Shown here: piece after piece, positions 26,296-35,210 of the stretch | Position numbering within the stretch: the stretch's first letter is position 1 | Layout: each line of letters opens with the position of its first letter | Assembly: GCA_964649725.1 (NCBI GenBank) | Contig: CAZYTM010000001.1 | Location: 1-64,000 of the forward strand | Source of the DNA: CAZYTM01 sp964649725 | GTDB taxonomy: Bacteria > Desulfobacterota > Desulfuromonadia > Geobacterales > Geobacteraceae | DNA: 64,000 nucleotides | Reading direction: 5' to 3' | Program-made: the position numbers and the translations under genes | Notes under the pieces: model-generated | Told to the model about the DNA's origin: nothing | Databases searched by the model: none | Seen by the model: the letters and a program-made list of their open reading frames with translations, nothing else

Positions 26296-28647
26296 CTACT
26301 GCACCGTAAACGGCCGCATCATCTCATGCTCCTCGTGGGAGAGGATATGGCAGTGGTACATGTAGGTTGATGGCGCCTCTGCACCGGCCGGCAGGTCGAA
26401 TTTGGCCCTGATCCTGATATATCCAGGATTCACCACCTCGCTTGCCCCGTTCGGGTCATAGGCGGTCATTGCCGGAGGGACCTTGACTGTATCCTTCCAG
26501 CCGATCTCGTTCCCGGACCTGGTATGAAGCGCATTGGAAGTGGTATCCGGCACCAGTACGCCGATAGTGTTGCCAAAAGCATCACTGCGCGGGTCGATAT
26601 TGGGTGCATAGGCGGTATAGTTACGGATATCTGGTGGTAGAGCGCCTGCCCCGTCAGCCCTGACATATGCGGGCGGATTCTGCGTCGGCAACGTCAGGAG
26701 GAAACTTAATGAGGAGCTCAGGTCGCTGTTCAGAATCTCCGTACCACCAGGGCCTGCCTTGATATGCCCCTTTTCGATGACCTGGAATTTGACCAGATGG
26801 AGGTGGAGCGGATGCATATCAGGCGTGGTATTGATTATTACCCACTCCTCCACGGCATTCTTGTTCACCACCTCGGTGATCGGGTCGCTGAAGCGGAGTC
26901 CATTGATCAGCAACTGGGTACGATAGAAATTCCTCCCCTGGATCGGATCAAAGTAGGTATAGACCGGATCTTTCCGCTCCTGAAAATCGATGAACCTGGT
27001 CTTGGCCGGAGTCACAGCCGCCAGGTCTTCTCCGGCCCGGAAAGGACGAAGTCCGTTGGTGGCACTTAAACTCTTGATTTTGTCGTCATATGAGGTGGCA
27101 GTTGTTGCTGCATCGACCACAAACCGCATCACCTTGCCGGTAGTGGTCGGATCCAGAGTGCTCATATCTTCATTGGCTGACCCGAACAACCCGCCGAACG
27201 GGACCGGTGCATCGTTGCGCAGGATCAACTTGCGGCCGACCGTCTGGCCGCTGACTGTTTTGGTAAAGACCGGATGGGAGAAGTCGATAACGATATCAGC
27301 CCGCTCTCCATTGGCGATGGTCAAACCGTTATAAGCAGAGCCGGTCATGGCCGGTACCGCCCTGGTAAACAACCCCTGTTCGGCAGCTAGTTGGATGATG
27401 GGCCAGGCGCGGCTGGCAGATGCTGCTGTGGCAAGAGCAGGGGTAATGATAGTCCCGTCGTCCGCATCCTGCAGCCAGAGGTTGTAGACCCTGGAGTCAG
27501 CTCCATTGACCAGGCGGAAGCGATAGGCGGTCCGTTCCACGGTCTTGCTTGGCCAGGCCTTCCCATTGACGATATTTACATTGCCGAACATCTCCGGCCG
27601 CACTGTCTGGGTGGCATTGCCGTTCCTGTCACGCAACGCCGTATATGCATAAGCACCCAGATTGGTGAAGGTCGGGAAGATCAAGGAACCATCAGCAGTG
27701 AACGATTTGTCCTGGAGAACAATCGGCAGATCGTACTTGTAGGATTTGAGGGAAGAGACCACCGGATTGGCAGCCAGAAGTCCTTTCGGCAACCCCAGCC
27801 CATCCTCATAATTGTCCCTTATCAGGTAGAATGCTGCCATGCCGGCATATGCCGCCAGACGGGTGATGCCGAGGGAATGGTCATGAAACCAGAGGGTCGA
27901 GGCGTCCTGATCATTTGCATAGGTATAGGTGACCTGATTGTCAGAAGGGCGACCCGGGAAACCGCGCGTAGGATCAGCTGCCAGGCCATACCTGACCGTA
28001 GTCTGCTGCGCTGCCGGGATATTGGTGACCCATGCCTCGGGATGACCATCATAGCGCCAGTCGACATGGCCACCATGGAGATGGGTAACTATACGCACTT
28101 CAGGCTCCCCACCGCTCATCCCATCGACGGTCGGGTCAACGGTCAGCAGGTGCTTAGTCAGTAACGACCCGGTCCCCTTAATCGGATTACCGCTGGCATC
28201 CAGATGCTCGTCGCGCAGATCGTTGACATATGTCACTGTTGCCGGCCGGCCGGAGGTAACCTCCACAGTTGGTCCATAGATACCTAGGCCGGCACCATTG
28301 ATATCGTAGTACCAGGTAGGGGTCTTGATCGACTGCCCTGTTACCGGGTCCTTGGGTCTGATTTTCTGACCTGATACAGGATCGGTGATGCGGAGGCCGA
28401 AATCCCAGTCAGGATATTTGCGGGCAGTAACGTTATAGGTATCAGCTGTCGTAGTAGGAGCGATCGGTATCTCGATAAAGGGGTTTTCGAACTGCAGCAG
28501 TGTTTTCGGGTTGAGCGGGTTTTGCTGGGCTGCTGTCGGCCCGGCCTGACTCGAATACTGGTTTATGGTGTCGCCGCAACCTGCCAGCGCCAGAATCATC
28601 CCTGCCACAGAAAGGAATCCTAGCAAAGTTCTATGGTAACCTGACAT
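26296..28647 (-). CDS. Multicopper oxidase, lipoprotein (CotA/bilirubin-oxidase-like)
   Basis: About 783 residues from the ATG at 28645-28647 (AAGGGGG upstream). A lipobox LAGC at about residue 23 makes it a lipoprotein. The copper-binding motifs are all visible: HLHGGH, WFHDHS, HPLHLH and YHCHILSHEEHEMM, giving one type 1 and the trinuclear site. The large size comes from insertions between cupredoxin domains. Likely substrates are Cu(I), Mn(II), Fe(II) or phenolics; not determinable. It is not close enough to the Geobacter OmpB/OmpC proteins, by eye, to use those names. Its position near cusBA suggests a periplasmic or surface copper-oxidation role. Confidence 0.92.
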   Translation of the reverse strand: MSGYHRTLLGFLSVAGMILALAGCGDTINQYSSQAGPTAAQQNPLNPKTLLQFENPFIEIPIAPTTTADTYNVTARKYPDWDFGLRITDPVSGQKIRPKDPVTGQSIKTPTWYYDINGAGLGIYGPTVEVTSGRPATVTYVNDLRDEHLDASGNPIKGTGSLLTKHLLTVDPTVDGMSGGEPEVRIVTHLHGGHVDWRYDGHPEAWVTNIPAAQQTTVRYGLAADPTRGFPGRPSDNQVTYTYANDQDASTLWFHDHSLGITRLAAYAGMAAFYLIRDNYEDGLGLPKGLLAANPVVSSLKSYKYDLPIVLQDKSFTADGSLIFPTFTNLGAYAYTALRDRNGNATQTVRPEMFGNVNIVNGKAWPSKTVERTAYRFRLVNGADSRVYNLWLQDADDGTIITPALATAASASRAWPIIQLAAEQGLFTRAVPAMTGSAYNGLTIANGERADIVIDFSHPVFTKTVSGQTVGRKLILRNDAPVPFGGLFGSANEDMSTLDPTTTGKVMRFVVDAATTATSYDDKIKSLSATNGLRPFRAGEDLAAVTPAKTRFIDFQERKDPVYTYFDPIQGRNFYRTQLLINGLRFSDPITEVVNKNAVEEWVIINTTPDMHPLHLHLVKFQVIEKGHIKAGPGGTEILNSDLSSSLSFLLTLPTQNPPAYVRADGAGALPPDIRNYTAYAPNIDPRSDAFGNTIGVLVPDTTSNALHTRSGNEIGWKDTVKVPPAMTAYDPNGASEVVNPGYIRIRAKFDLPAGAEAPSTYMYHCHILSHEEHEMMRPFTVQ

Positions 28648-28994
28648 AATAACCCCCTTTTCATTCCGACTAATATTTCCTTTTCCTGCCATTTAGTTAA
28701 GTTAACTCTGTATTTATGTTTCTTATTAATCTTGCCTGGTAACAATCTAACAATCCAAGATTTGTGCCATTTCAAGCAAACGCCACAATGCCAGCAATAT
28801 CAGCATTTTTGCATCGTTTAGTATTATATCTGCATATTTCAACCATGCAATGAAGTGATATTAGTTCAACTCTTTTTCGGTTAACCCTGCTAATTTATTG
28901 ACAATTTATACCTGTAAAAAAAACCGACAATTATAGGGAATTGACACCCTATTTGTAAGTTATCCTCTTACTTGCGGAGCAACTACAGACAAAT
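28648..28994. other. Divergent intergenic region with 13-bp palindrome
   Basis: About 350 AT-rich bases between the divergent oxidase and ArsR-type genes. A perfect odd palindrome AGTTAA-G-TTAACT lies at 28695-28707, about 50 bases upstream of the oxidase start, a good place for an operator. Two TTGACA hexamers (28898, 28941) point toward the ArsR-type gene, but no convincing -10 box follows at normal spacing. No open frame of note. Confidence 0.4.
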
Positions 28995-29387
28995 ATGCTG
29001 ACAGTGCAATTGACAGCAAAACTCCTTGACACATCCTTATATGCGGATATGATTGAACAGATGAAACAGACCGCCCGTGCATTCAAAGCCCTGGCCGATG
29101 AGAACCGGCTCCGGATATTGGCTCTGCTCCTGGAAGGAGAACTCTGCGTCAATGACCTGATGAGCGCACTGCAACTCCCTCAATCGACTGTCTCCAGACA
29201 TCTTGCCTACCTGAAAAACAGCGGCTGGATCGACGACCGGAGAGGCGGGGTCTGGGTCTACTATTCATTGGTGACAACCGGCAACGACTTCCAGAACGGC
29301 ATGATCTATTTTCTGCGGCGCAGCCTAGCAGGGCTAGCTACAGTGCAAAAAGACCGGGAGAGGCTGATGGACAGGAAGAGAAAATAG
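28995..29387 (+). CDS. ArsR/SmtB-family transcriptional regulator
   Basis: A 130-residue winged-helix repressor. The core reads FKALADENRLRILALLLEGELCVNDLM and QLPQSTVSRHLAYLKNSGWIDDRRGG, typical of ArsR. The alpha-3 metal box of ArsR proteins is ELCVCDLC; here it is ELCVNDLM, so the arsenic-binding thiol pair is missing and the effector is unlikely to be arsenite at that site. The start is uncertain: ATG at 28995, or ATG at 29049, which gives the usual short N-terminus. It is divergent from the multicopper oxidase and upstream of a small membrane protein and a purine permease; either may be its target. Confidence 0.88.
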   Translation: MLTVQLTAKLLDTSLYADMIEQMKQTARAFKALADENRLRILALLLEGELCVNDLMSALQLPQSTVSRHLAYLKNSGWIDDRRGGVWVYYSLVTTGNDFQNGMIYFLRRSLAGLATVQKDRERLMDRKRK

Positions 29388-29425
29388 AATAGAAATAAAT
29401 GTAACTACACCACCCAGATCATTAT

Positions 29426-29441
29426 ATCCGCTTATGCGGAT
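29426..29441 (+). terminator. Small hairpin after ArsR-type gene
   Basis: ATCCGC-TTAT-GCGGAT forms a 6-bp stem, followed by TTTAAAAAATTTT. It could be a weak terminator, or an operator: the related string ATGCGGATAT occurs inside the start of the ArsR-type gene (29041-29050). Confidence 0.4.
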
Positions 29442-29567
29442 TTAAAAAATTTTATCACTTCATGATGTTAAGTAAAAAATCCCCATTTGCCATTGCCAAT
29501 CAATATATTTCAGGATAATATTACGCCGAGCAGCACCATTAGAAGTCAATGCCAAGGAGTCTTAGTC

Positions 29568-29954
29568 ATGGAACCAACCCCCCAGAAAAAAAATTTTCGC
29601 TGGAAGCTCTGGCTCGTCTTTATCCTTATCCTCCCCGTGGCCGGTATTCTTCTCTACACCTGGGTCACCCTGAAGTGGAGCTACTCCAAAGGTGAGCGGG
29701 CCGGCTATGTACAGAAATTTTCCCAAAAGGGGTGGCTCTGTAAAACCTGGGAGGGTGAGATTTTGATGATCGCAGCGCCAGGAACCATCCCGGACAAATT
29801 TTTCTTCAGCGTCAGGGATGATGCCATTGCGACAAAGATCAACAGCACCCTCGGCAAGCGGGTCGTCCTCACCTATGAACAGCACAAAGGGGTACCAAGC
29901 AGCTGTTTCGGCGAGACCGAATATTTCGTCACCAATATAAAGCCCCTGGAGTAG
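29568..29954 (+). CDS. Conserved membrane-anchored protein of unknown function
   Basis: About 128 residues from the ATG at 29568, which has AAGGAG 8 bases upstream; the longer frame start lacks one. A basic N-terminus precedes a single membrane helix (about 15-36: LVFILILPVAGILLYTWVTL). The soluble part has the strongly conserved phrases WSYSKGERAGYVQKFS, GWLCKTWEGE and YEQHKGVPSSCFGETEYFV. I recognise the family as common in proteobacteria, sometimes mislabelled 6-phosphogluconate dehydrogenase; nothing supports that name. It is followed by the permease gene after 32 bases. Confidence 0.75.
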   Translation: MEPTPQKKNFRWKLWLVFILILPVAGILLYTWVTLKWSYSKGERAGYVQKFSQKGWLCKTWEGEILMIAAPGTIPDKFFFSVRDDAIATKINSTLGKRVVLTYEQHKGVPSSCFGETEYFVTNIKPLE

Positions 29955-29986
29955 CTGATCGCCTTCCAGGATCTCAGTTAGGTACC

Positions 29987-31288
29987 ATGAAGAGCTATTT
30001 CGCCTTTGCCCGCCATGCCACCAGTTACCGGCAGGAAATTACTGCCGGATGCACCACCTTTCTCACCATGGCGTACATCATTGTCGTCAATCCGGCGATC
30101 CTGTCAGCAGCCGGTATCCCTAAAGAACCGTCACTCACCGCCACCATCCTGACTGCTGCATTCGGCACACTGGTAATGGGTTTATACGCCCGCCGCCCCT
30201 TTGCCATTGCCCCCTACATGGGGGAAAACGCCTTTATCGCCTTCACCGTGGTAAAAGGGCTCGGCTACTCCTGGGAAACTGCGCTGGGGGCGATATTTAT
30301 CGCCGGCATCCTCTTTACTCTCCTTACGCTTCTGAAGGTCCGTTCCTGGGTGGCCGAAGCTATCCCTCTGTCACTCAAATACAGTTTTGCCGTCGGCATC
30401 GGCCTATTCCTCACCTTTATCGGCCTGAACGAGATCGGTTTCGTCGCGCTCGGCGTTCCAGGGGCACCGGTCTGTCTCGGCAAAGTGGCCACTCCACCAG
30501 TCTTGCTGGCTATCTGCGGTTTTTTTCTCTCTTCCTGGCTGCTGATCAAGCGGGTCCATGGCGCGATCCTGATCGGTATCCTGAGCACCACCATCCTCTC
30601 CGTTATATTCGGCGTAACCCCCCTGCCGAAAGAACTGCTGAGCCTCCCCCCCGACCCGACGCCGATACTGATGAAACTGGACATTGCCGGTGCTTTGACT
30701 ATCAAGGCATTGCCGGTTGTCCTGATCATCTTTGTCATGGCCTTCGTCGACACCGTCGGCACCCTGATCGGGCTCTCCTCCCGGGCCGGGCTGCTTGATG
30801 CCGATGGCAACCTGCCGGACATCGAAAAACCGATGCTGGCCGATGCACTGGCAAATCTGGCAGCACCTATGCTCGGCACAACCACTGCAGGTGCCTATAT
30901 CGAATCGGCCGCCGGCATCGAGGAGGGTGGACGTACCGGCTTCAGCGCTGTGGTGACTGCCCTGCTATTCCTTCTGGCACTCTTTTTCGCACCGCTCTTT
31001 ACTGCTGTCCCACCCCATGCCTATGGTACAGCATTGATAGTTATCGGTGTCTTCATGCTCGCGCCGATAACCAAGCTCGATTTCAGCGACTACACTGAAC
31101 TGATTCCAGCCTTTCTCACCATTGTGCTGATGAGTTTCACCTATAATATCGGCGTCGGCATGACTGCAGGACTGATAAGCTACCCCCTCCTCAAGCTTGC
31201 CAGTAACAGGGGGAACGAAGTAAAGCCGGCAGTCTGGTTCCTTGCTGGCATGTCCCTGGCATTTTACGTATTCTACCCGTACCATTAG
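29987..31288 (+). CDS. NCS2-family purine permease (AzgA-like)
   Basis: A 433-residue inner-membrane transporter with 12 or more predicted helices, for adenine, guanine or hypoxanthine uptake. Signatures: N-terminal TAGCTTFLTMAYIIVVNP, PYMGENAFIAF, VMAFVDTVGTLIGLS and TTAGAYIESAAGIEEGGRTG, all characteristic of the AzgA branch rather than the uracil/xanthine branch. Length is typical. It lies 32 bases after the small membrane protein on the same strand, so may share a transcript. Exact purine not determinable. Confidence 0.93.
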   Translation: MKSYFAFARHATSYRQEITAGCTTFLTMAYIIVVNPAILSAAGIPKEPSLTATILTAAFGTLVMGLYARRPFAIAPYMGENAFIAFTVVKGLGYSWETALGAIFIAGILFTLLTLLKVRSWVAEAIPLSLKYSFAVGIGLFLTFIGLNEIGFVALGVPGAPVCLGKVATPPVLLAICGFFLSSWLLIKRVHGAILIGILSTTILSVIFGVTPLPKELLSLPPDPTPILMKLDIAGALTIKALPVVLIIFVMAFVDTVGTLIGLSSRAGLLDADGNLPDIEKPMLADALANLAAPMLGTTTAGAYIESAAGIEEGGRTGFSAVVTALLFLLALFFAPLFTAVPPHAYGTALIVIGVFMLAPITKLDFSDYTELIPAFLTIVLMSFTYNIGVGMTAGLISYPLLKLASNRGNEVKPAVWFLAGMSLAFYVFYPYH

Positions 31289-31427
31289 TTTCAGACAGCA
31301 GAGGATTATTTCGCTGATAAGTTTAAATGCCTGTAACATAGCATCAACCTTGTCCCATTGATGACGAATATACCTCTGACCCTTTTATCGTAATCATAAT
31401 GGATACCCAGTATCCCCGGAGTCAGCT

Positions 31428-32360
31428 ATGCCAGCAAAGTGCTGCCTGATCTTAATCGCCTTGACTTTATGGCCTCTCACCTCTCAGGCTGTCGAGCAGC
31501 ATACCGTCCCCCAGGGGGAAGTTCTGCTGGTGCAAGACCCCCTTCTCCAGCCAGATGCCGAACTTCTCGAACATGGCGATTTCCCGGCAGCTATAGTCTG
31601 CCGCGGCAATACCCAGCCCTGTGCAGTACTCCTGGCGATAGACATGAAAACCCCCCCCGGCAATTATCCTATTTCACTGGTGCTACAGCAGAAACCGGAT
31701 GTTCTGGCCCATGACCTGAACATTGTAGTCACAAAAAAAGAATACCCGGAACAGCGCCTTACCCTCCCCCCAGAGTACGTAACCCCGGACAAGAAGACCC
31801 AGGCAAGGATAGCCAGAGAGAACAGGCTGATCCGGTCTACAGTTGCCAGGGCTGATAACAGACCAGTCGCTGCTCCCTTCGGCATGCCAGGCAACGGCGA
31901 GTTAAGCAGTCGTTTCGGTGCCAGACGCATCCTTAACAACCTCCCCCGTAACCAGCACAACGGCGTCGACCTGGCTATTAATGCCGGAGAGAAGATAGTT
32001 GCTATCGGGAAGGGGAAAGTGGCACTTACCGGCGATTTCTACCTGGGGGGGAAATCGGTCTACCTTGACCATGGCAGCGGTATCTACAGTATGTATTTCC
32101 ATCTCTCCGAAATAAGGGTGAAAAAGGGGGAGGAGGTCAAAGGTGGGAGCATCATAGGTCTGGTAGGTTCAACCGGTCGTTCTTTGGGGGCACACCTCCA
32201 CTTTGCCATGCAGGTTAAAAAAGCCCGGATCGACCCGCTGCAGTTTATCCGTAGTTTAAGTCAACTCTCTGTCGACACCCCTGCGCTGTCACCTGCCAAA
32301 GAGCTGCAGGGGGTTACAGATCCCCTGTCAACTCCTGCAACAGATAAATCTTCGGATTGA
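31428..32360 (+). CDS. Secreted M23 (LytM) peptidoglycan endopeptidase
   Basis: A 310-residue exported protein. Signal peptide at 1-21 (LIALTLWPLTSQA). The middle (25-110) is an Ig-like or unknown module. Residues ~155-265 are the LytM domain: SSRFGARRILNN, zinc motif HNGVDLA and the second motif HLHFAM, with GxxGxSTGRSLGAHLH between. It should cut peptidoglycan cross-links or act as a regulator of amidases. CCCGGAG lies upstream of the ATG. Its last 47 bases overlap the convergent gene at 32314-32718. Confidence 0.9.
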   Translation: MPAKCCLILIALTLWPLTSQAVEQHTVPQGEVLLVQDPLLQPDAELLEHGDFPAAIVCRGNTQPCAVLLAIDMKTPPGNYPISLVLQQKPDVLAHDLNIVVTKKEYPEQRLTLPPEYVTPDKKTQARIARENRLIRSTVARADNRPVAAPFGMPGNGELSSRFGARRILNNLPRNQHNGVDLAINAGEKIVAIGKGKVALTGDFYLGGKSVYLDHGSGIYSMYFHLSEIRVKKGEEVKGGSIIGLVGSTGRSLGAHLHFAMQVKKARIDPLQFIRSLSQLSVDTPALSPAKELQGVTDPLSTPATDKSSD

Positions 32361-32718
32361 GCTCTTTCACGCAGGCTATTATCTCCCGCAGTCGCCCCTC
32401 GTCAACACCCTCCTCCAGATCGGTCCCCTGGAAAAACGGGTGCCCCTTGGGGAGCGAGGAAAAATCTCCCCCCCGCAGCAGCGTCACATCAACCATGTCG
32501 TTGACCCTTCCGGTCGCCTCCCAGGGGTCACGGTAGTTGAACTGGCGGGCCACGATATGGAGTCCGAGACCATTGGCAAAGGTAGCTTTCACTTCAAAGG
32601 AGAAATCGCGCGGTGCTCCATAACTGTCGCTTCGGCCGGATCTGGCCATCGCCTTGGCTCCTGCCCCCTCCAGCAACTCCTTGACAGACTCGGCTGTCAT
32701 CGGCTTAAACTCTTCCAT
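32314..32718 (-). CDS. Conserved hypothetical protein, third gene of MoxR/VWA set
   Basis: A 134-residue soluble protein with no signal peptide. Phrases: FSFEVKATFANGLGLHIVARQFNYRD, MVDVTLLRGGDFSSLPKGHPFFQGTDLEEG. No recognised domain. It lies 48 bases downstream of the VWA gene and shares strand, so it probably belongs to the same unit. Its 3' end overlaps the M23 peptidase gene on the other strand by 47 bases. Codon pattern and the long clean frame support a real gene. Confidence 0.6.
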   Translation of the reverse strand: MEEFKPMTAESVKELLEGAGAKAMARSGRSDSYGAPRDFSFEVKATFANGLGLHIVARQFNYRDPWEATGRVNDMVDVTLLRGGDFSSLPKGHPFFQGTDLEEGVDEGRLREIIACVKELNPKIYLLQELTGDL

Positions 32719-32766
32719 ATCGTTAATACCTTTCTCCTTATAGCAATAAAATTTCCAGGCACGTGG

Positions 32767-33942
32767 CTAAACGTCGAGTCGCAGTTCTACCCCCCACGGC
32801 GCCGGCCTTTCACCCTCCCCGGTCAATACCCAGAGGGTCGGAAAGTCCATTGTAGGTGGCGCTTCGCCATAACCGTCGGTCAGATAGATGACTGCCGCCG
32901 GTCTTGGCTGCATAGTACGGGCATGGTCGAAGACCGGGCGCAGGTCGGTAAACCCGCCCCCATGGTAGACCGCAGGAGTTATTGCCGTCCCGCTGAAACT
33001 GGCGATCCGCTGGATCCTGCTGTTGGCATAGAGAACCGTGATACAGGCCTCCCGGCCGTGGGCGATGCGCACCAGTTCACGGGCAAACGATTCGCGCAAC
33101 TCCGGTGCATCGGTAGAATCGCTCACATCGACTCCGACCAGCAGGTTGAGCCGCCGCCGTTTGCGGATCCCCGGGGTATCATGGCTGAAGCGACGATGTT
33201 CGCGCATCCAGGTGGTGGTACGGCCGACCCTCCCGGCCGTGGCGATGAACTGCCGCAATACCTGCCGCCACGGGACAGGCGAAGGGGCCAGCATACCTGC
33301 CACCAGCTGGCTTATATCGGCCGGCACCTCGCCATCACAACCTCGCCATGCCTCTCTCGCCATCCGCCGCACCACCTCCTCGGCCAGCCGAAGCGGTGTG
33401 CTGTCTGACTCGTCCCAGTGGCTATGGTCGTCGACAGGTTCCATACTGACCGAATCTGCCTCACCTTCACCAGGCCCGTCCTGACCGCGGCTCTCCTGGG
33501 TCGCCGAGCCATACCCCTGACCATCGAGATTGCCGGTGTCGAAAGGTCTGCTTAAAAGCGCATAATACTCCTCTGCTGCAAGTCCGTCAGGCGCCATGAA
33601 CATTGCCGGCAGCAGTGCCTCTTTGGGGAGATTTGCTATGGATGGGTTGATGGCCAGGTCGCAAGCGATGTCCCAGTCGTGCAGATTGCGCCCTTTGCGC
33701 CTCGCCATATGCAGATGGAGGAGATGTTTCACGCCATGCTCCAGCAGCGCCTCCTGTTCTAAGGCGGAAAGAAGGGCGAACTCCACGGAAGCTACCGACA
33801 AGACAGGGACTCCGGAGCGTATGGTAACGCCGAGTGGCTGTTTTCCGGCAGAAGCCTCCCTGCGGCAGCCAAGGAGAAACTGGCCATAAAAGGGGCGACG
33901 CTTCAGCAGGCGGACGATGGCGTTTTCCAGATGTCTTGGCAT
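32767..33942 (-). CDS. VWA-like (DUF2201-type) protein with N-terminal metallopeptidase-like region
   Basis: A 391-residue cytosolic protein. The N-terminal half resembles the putative metallopeptidase part of DUF2201 proteins (HGVKHLLHLHMARRKG, DWDIACDLAIN). An acidic linker follows (DGPGEGEADS). The C-terminal ~130 residues are von Willebrand A-like with the metal-ion site DVSDST and YLTDGYGEAP. Partner of the MoxR-type ATPase 44 bases upstream. Such pairs act as chaperones in cofactor insertion or complex assembly; the client is unknown here. Confidence 0.85.
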   Translation of the reverse strand: MPRHLENAIVRLLKRRPFYGQFLLGCRREASAGKQPLGVTIRSGVPVLSVASVEFALLSALEQEALLEHGVKHLLHLHMARRKGRNLHDWDIACDLAINPSIANLPKEALLPAMFMAPDGLAAEEYYALLSRPFDTGNLDGQGYGSATQESRGQDGPGEGEADSVSMEPVDDHSHWDESDSTPLRLAEEVVRRMAREAWRGCDGEVPADISQLVAGMLAPSPVPWRQVLRQFIATAGRVGRTTTWMREHRRFSHDTPGIRKRRRLNLLVGVDVSDSTDAPELRESFARELVRIAHGREACITVLYANSRIQRIASFSGTAITPAVYHGGGFTDLRPVFDHARTMQPRPAAVIYLTDGYGEAPPTMDFPTLWVLTGEGERPAPWGVELRLDV

Positions 33943-33986
33943 GGGATGATAAACCTGATTAGCAAATGCTGAAAAATATTTATACT

Positions 33987-35045
33987 TCAGGCTTCACTGC
34001 TGATCGCTTTTATCGCCTCCAGGATAACCCGGTCATACTTGTCCTGTGACAATGCCTGGGCCAGCGGCGGGATTTTCAGCAACGACTTTACCATGCCGAA
34101 ACGCATGTCCCGGGGGAGACAGTCGATATAGGCGACCAGGTTCTCCTCCTGCACGTTTTGCAGCTCATTTGCCCCCTGCAGCAGAGCTACCAGCTCGTTC
34201 ATGGTGACCGCCTGCAGATCATCACGTTGAGCTGCCGCCTGTTCCGCCACATCCGGCCAGTTGTCCAGCACCTCCATCGCCCCGACCGGTCTGGTGCGTT
34301 GATCGGCGTTCCAGGCGAGAAAGGCGACCGCTGCCTCACGACCGACGATACCAGCGTAGACCTCCATCTCCAGATCACGGGGGAAGCGGCACCTCTCCCT
34401 GAGGGTGCTGACCATCTCCCACCCCCGTTCGGTCGGTTCAACCTCCATGTCCAGCGCACTACCCTGCTTGGCCAACAGTTGCGGATTGGCCGCCAGAAAA
34501 CCGCGCACCCCCCTGTCCAGATGACGATCTCGGGCATAGCGTGCCCAGCAGGCATGGTCAGTCTCCACATAAAGCATCACCATACGGTCGATCAGCGCCC
34601 GGTCGAGGGTCGCCACCTGGTATGTCCCGTCCGGAGGGTTGATGGTCACAACCACCTTGTGCTTAGGATCGAGCTTGTGGGTGTGAAGGGCACGTTGCTG
34701 GCCTTCGGCAGGTGGTTCGACAAACTGGAAGATCGCCTGCAGGGTATCCTCCTGCTGGGCACGGTTCAGTTCGTCACAATGCACCAAAGTCGGCGCCATC
34801 TTTTCATCCGGCCACCAGCAGGGGCGCGACCAGTGCATCACCGTACCATCCCGAAAGGGGATCCCCACCAGATCACCCACCTCCATCTGGCCAAGCCTGA
34901 TGGAGACGTAGTTACGGCCGATCTCCCGGCAGACCTGGACAATACCGGCGCTCTTCCCCACCCCCCGGTGCCCCACTACGCAGGGGGTAAGATCGGTCTT
35001 GGTGATGATCTCCGCCAGGACCTGCTTCATCTGTTCTACATTCAT
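33987..35045 (-). CDS. MoxR-type AAA+ ATPase
   Basis: A 352-residue ATPase. Walker A is VVGHRGVGKSAG, Walker B is LVHCDELNRA, sensor 1 region VVVTINPPDGTYQVATLDRALIDRM with an arginine-finger candidate. No membrane segments. It precedes the VWA-like gene by 44 bases; together they form the common MoxR-VWA pair that couples ATP hydrolysis to remodelling of a target protein. AGGAAA precedes the ATG. The target cannot be told from context. Confidence 0.9.
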   Translation of the reverse strand: MNVEQMKQVLAEIITKTDLTPCVVGHRGVGKSAGIVQVCREIGRNYVSIRLGQMEVGDLVGIPFRDGTVMHWSRPCWWPDEKMAPTLVHCDELNRAQQEDTLQAIFQFVEPPAEGQQRALHTHKLDPKHKVVVTINPPDGTYQVATLDRALIDRMVMLYVETDHACWARYARDRHLDRGVRGFLAANPQLLAKQGSALDMEVEPTERGWEMVSTLRERCRFPRDLEMEVYAGIVGREAAVAFLAWNADQRTRPVGAMEVLDNWPDVAEQAAAQRDDLQAVTMNELVALLQGANELQNVQEENLVAYIDCLPRDMRFGMVKSLLKIPPLAQALSQDKYDRVILEAIKAISSEA

Positions 35046-35144
35046 GGCTTTTCCTGTCCCACTGCTTTAGCATGTTTTCTTGATATCGTAGCCATAACCT
35101 GATTTACCGGTCAACAATATTTTCTTCATCCCTCGGCAAATAAA

Positions 35145-35174
35145 ACGGGTGCCTGCTCTTCAGCCGGCACCCGT
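35145..35174 (-). terminator. Intrinsic terminator of the kelch/FecR surface operon
   Basis: A 9-bp stem ACGGGTGCC / GGCACCCGT with a 12-base loop, followed on the minus strand by TTTTATTT. It starts 36 bases after the kelch gene stop. Confidence 0.9.
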
Positions 35175-35210
35175 CAAGTGTCTAGTACGGTAGTGAAATT
35201 TACCAGCCGG

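Noticed and set aside
26296..28647. Calling the multicopper oxidase ompB
   Set aside because: Domain motifs fit CotA-type oxidases generally; no specific resemblance to OmpB could be shown by eye.
28995..29387. arsR of the arsenic operon
   Set aside because: 23 kb from the ars genes and lacks the arsenic-binding cysteines.
29426..29441. Strong terminator after the ArsR-type gene
   Set aside because: Only a 6-bp stem with an A-rich, not T-rich, trailer; kept as a weak hairpin.
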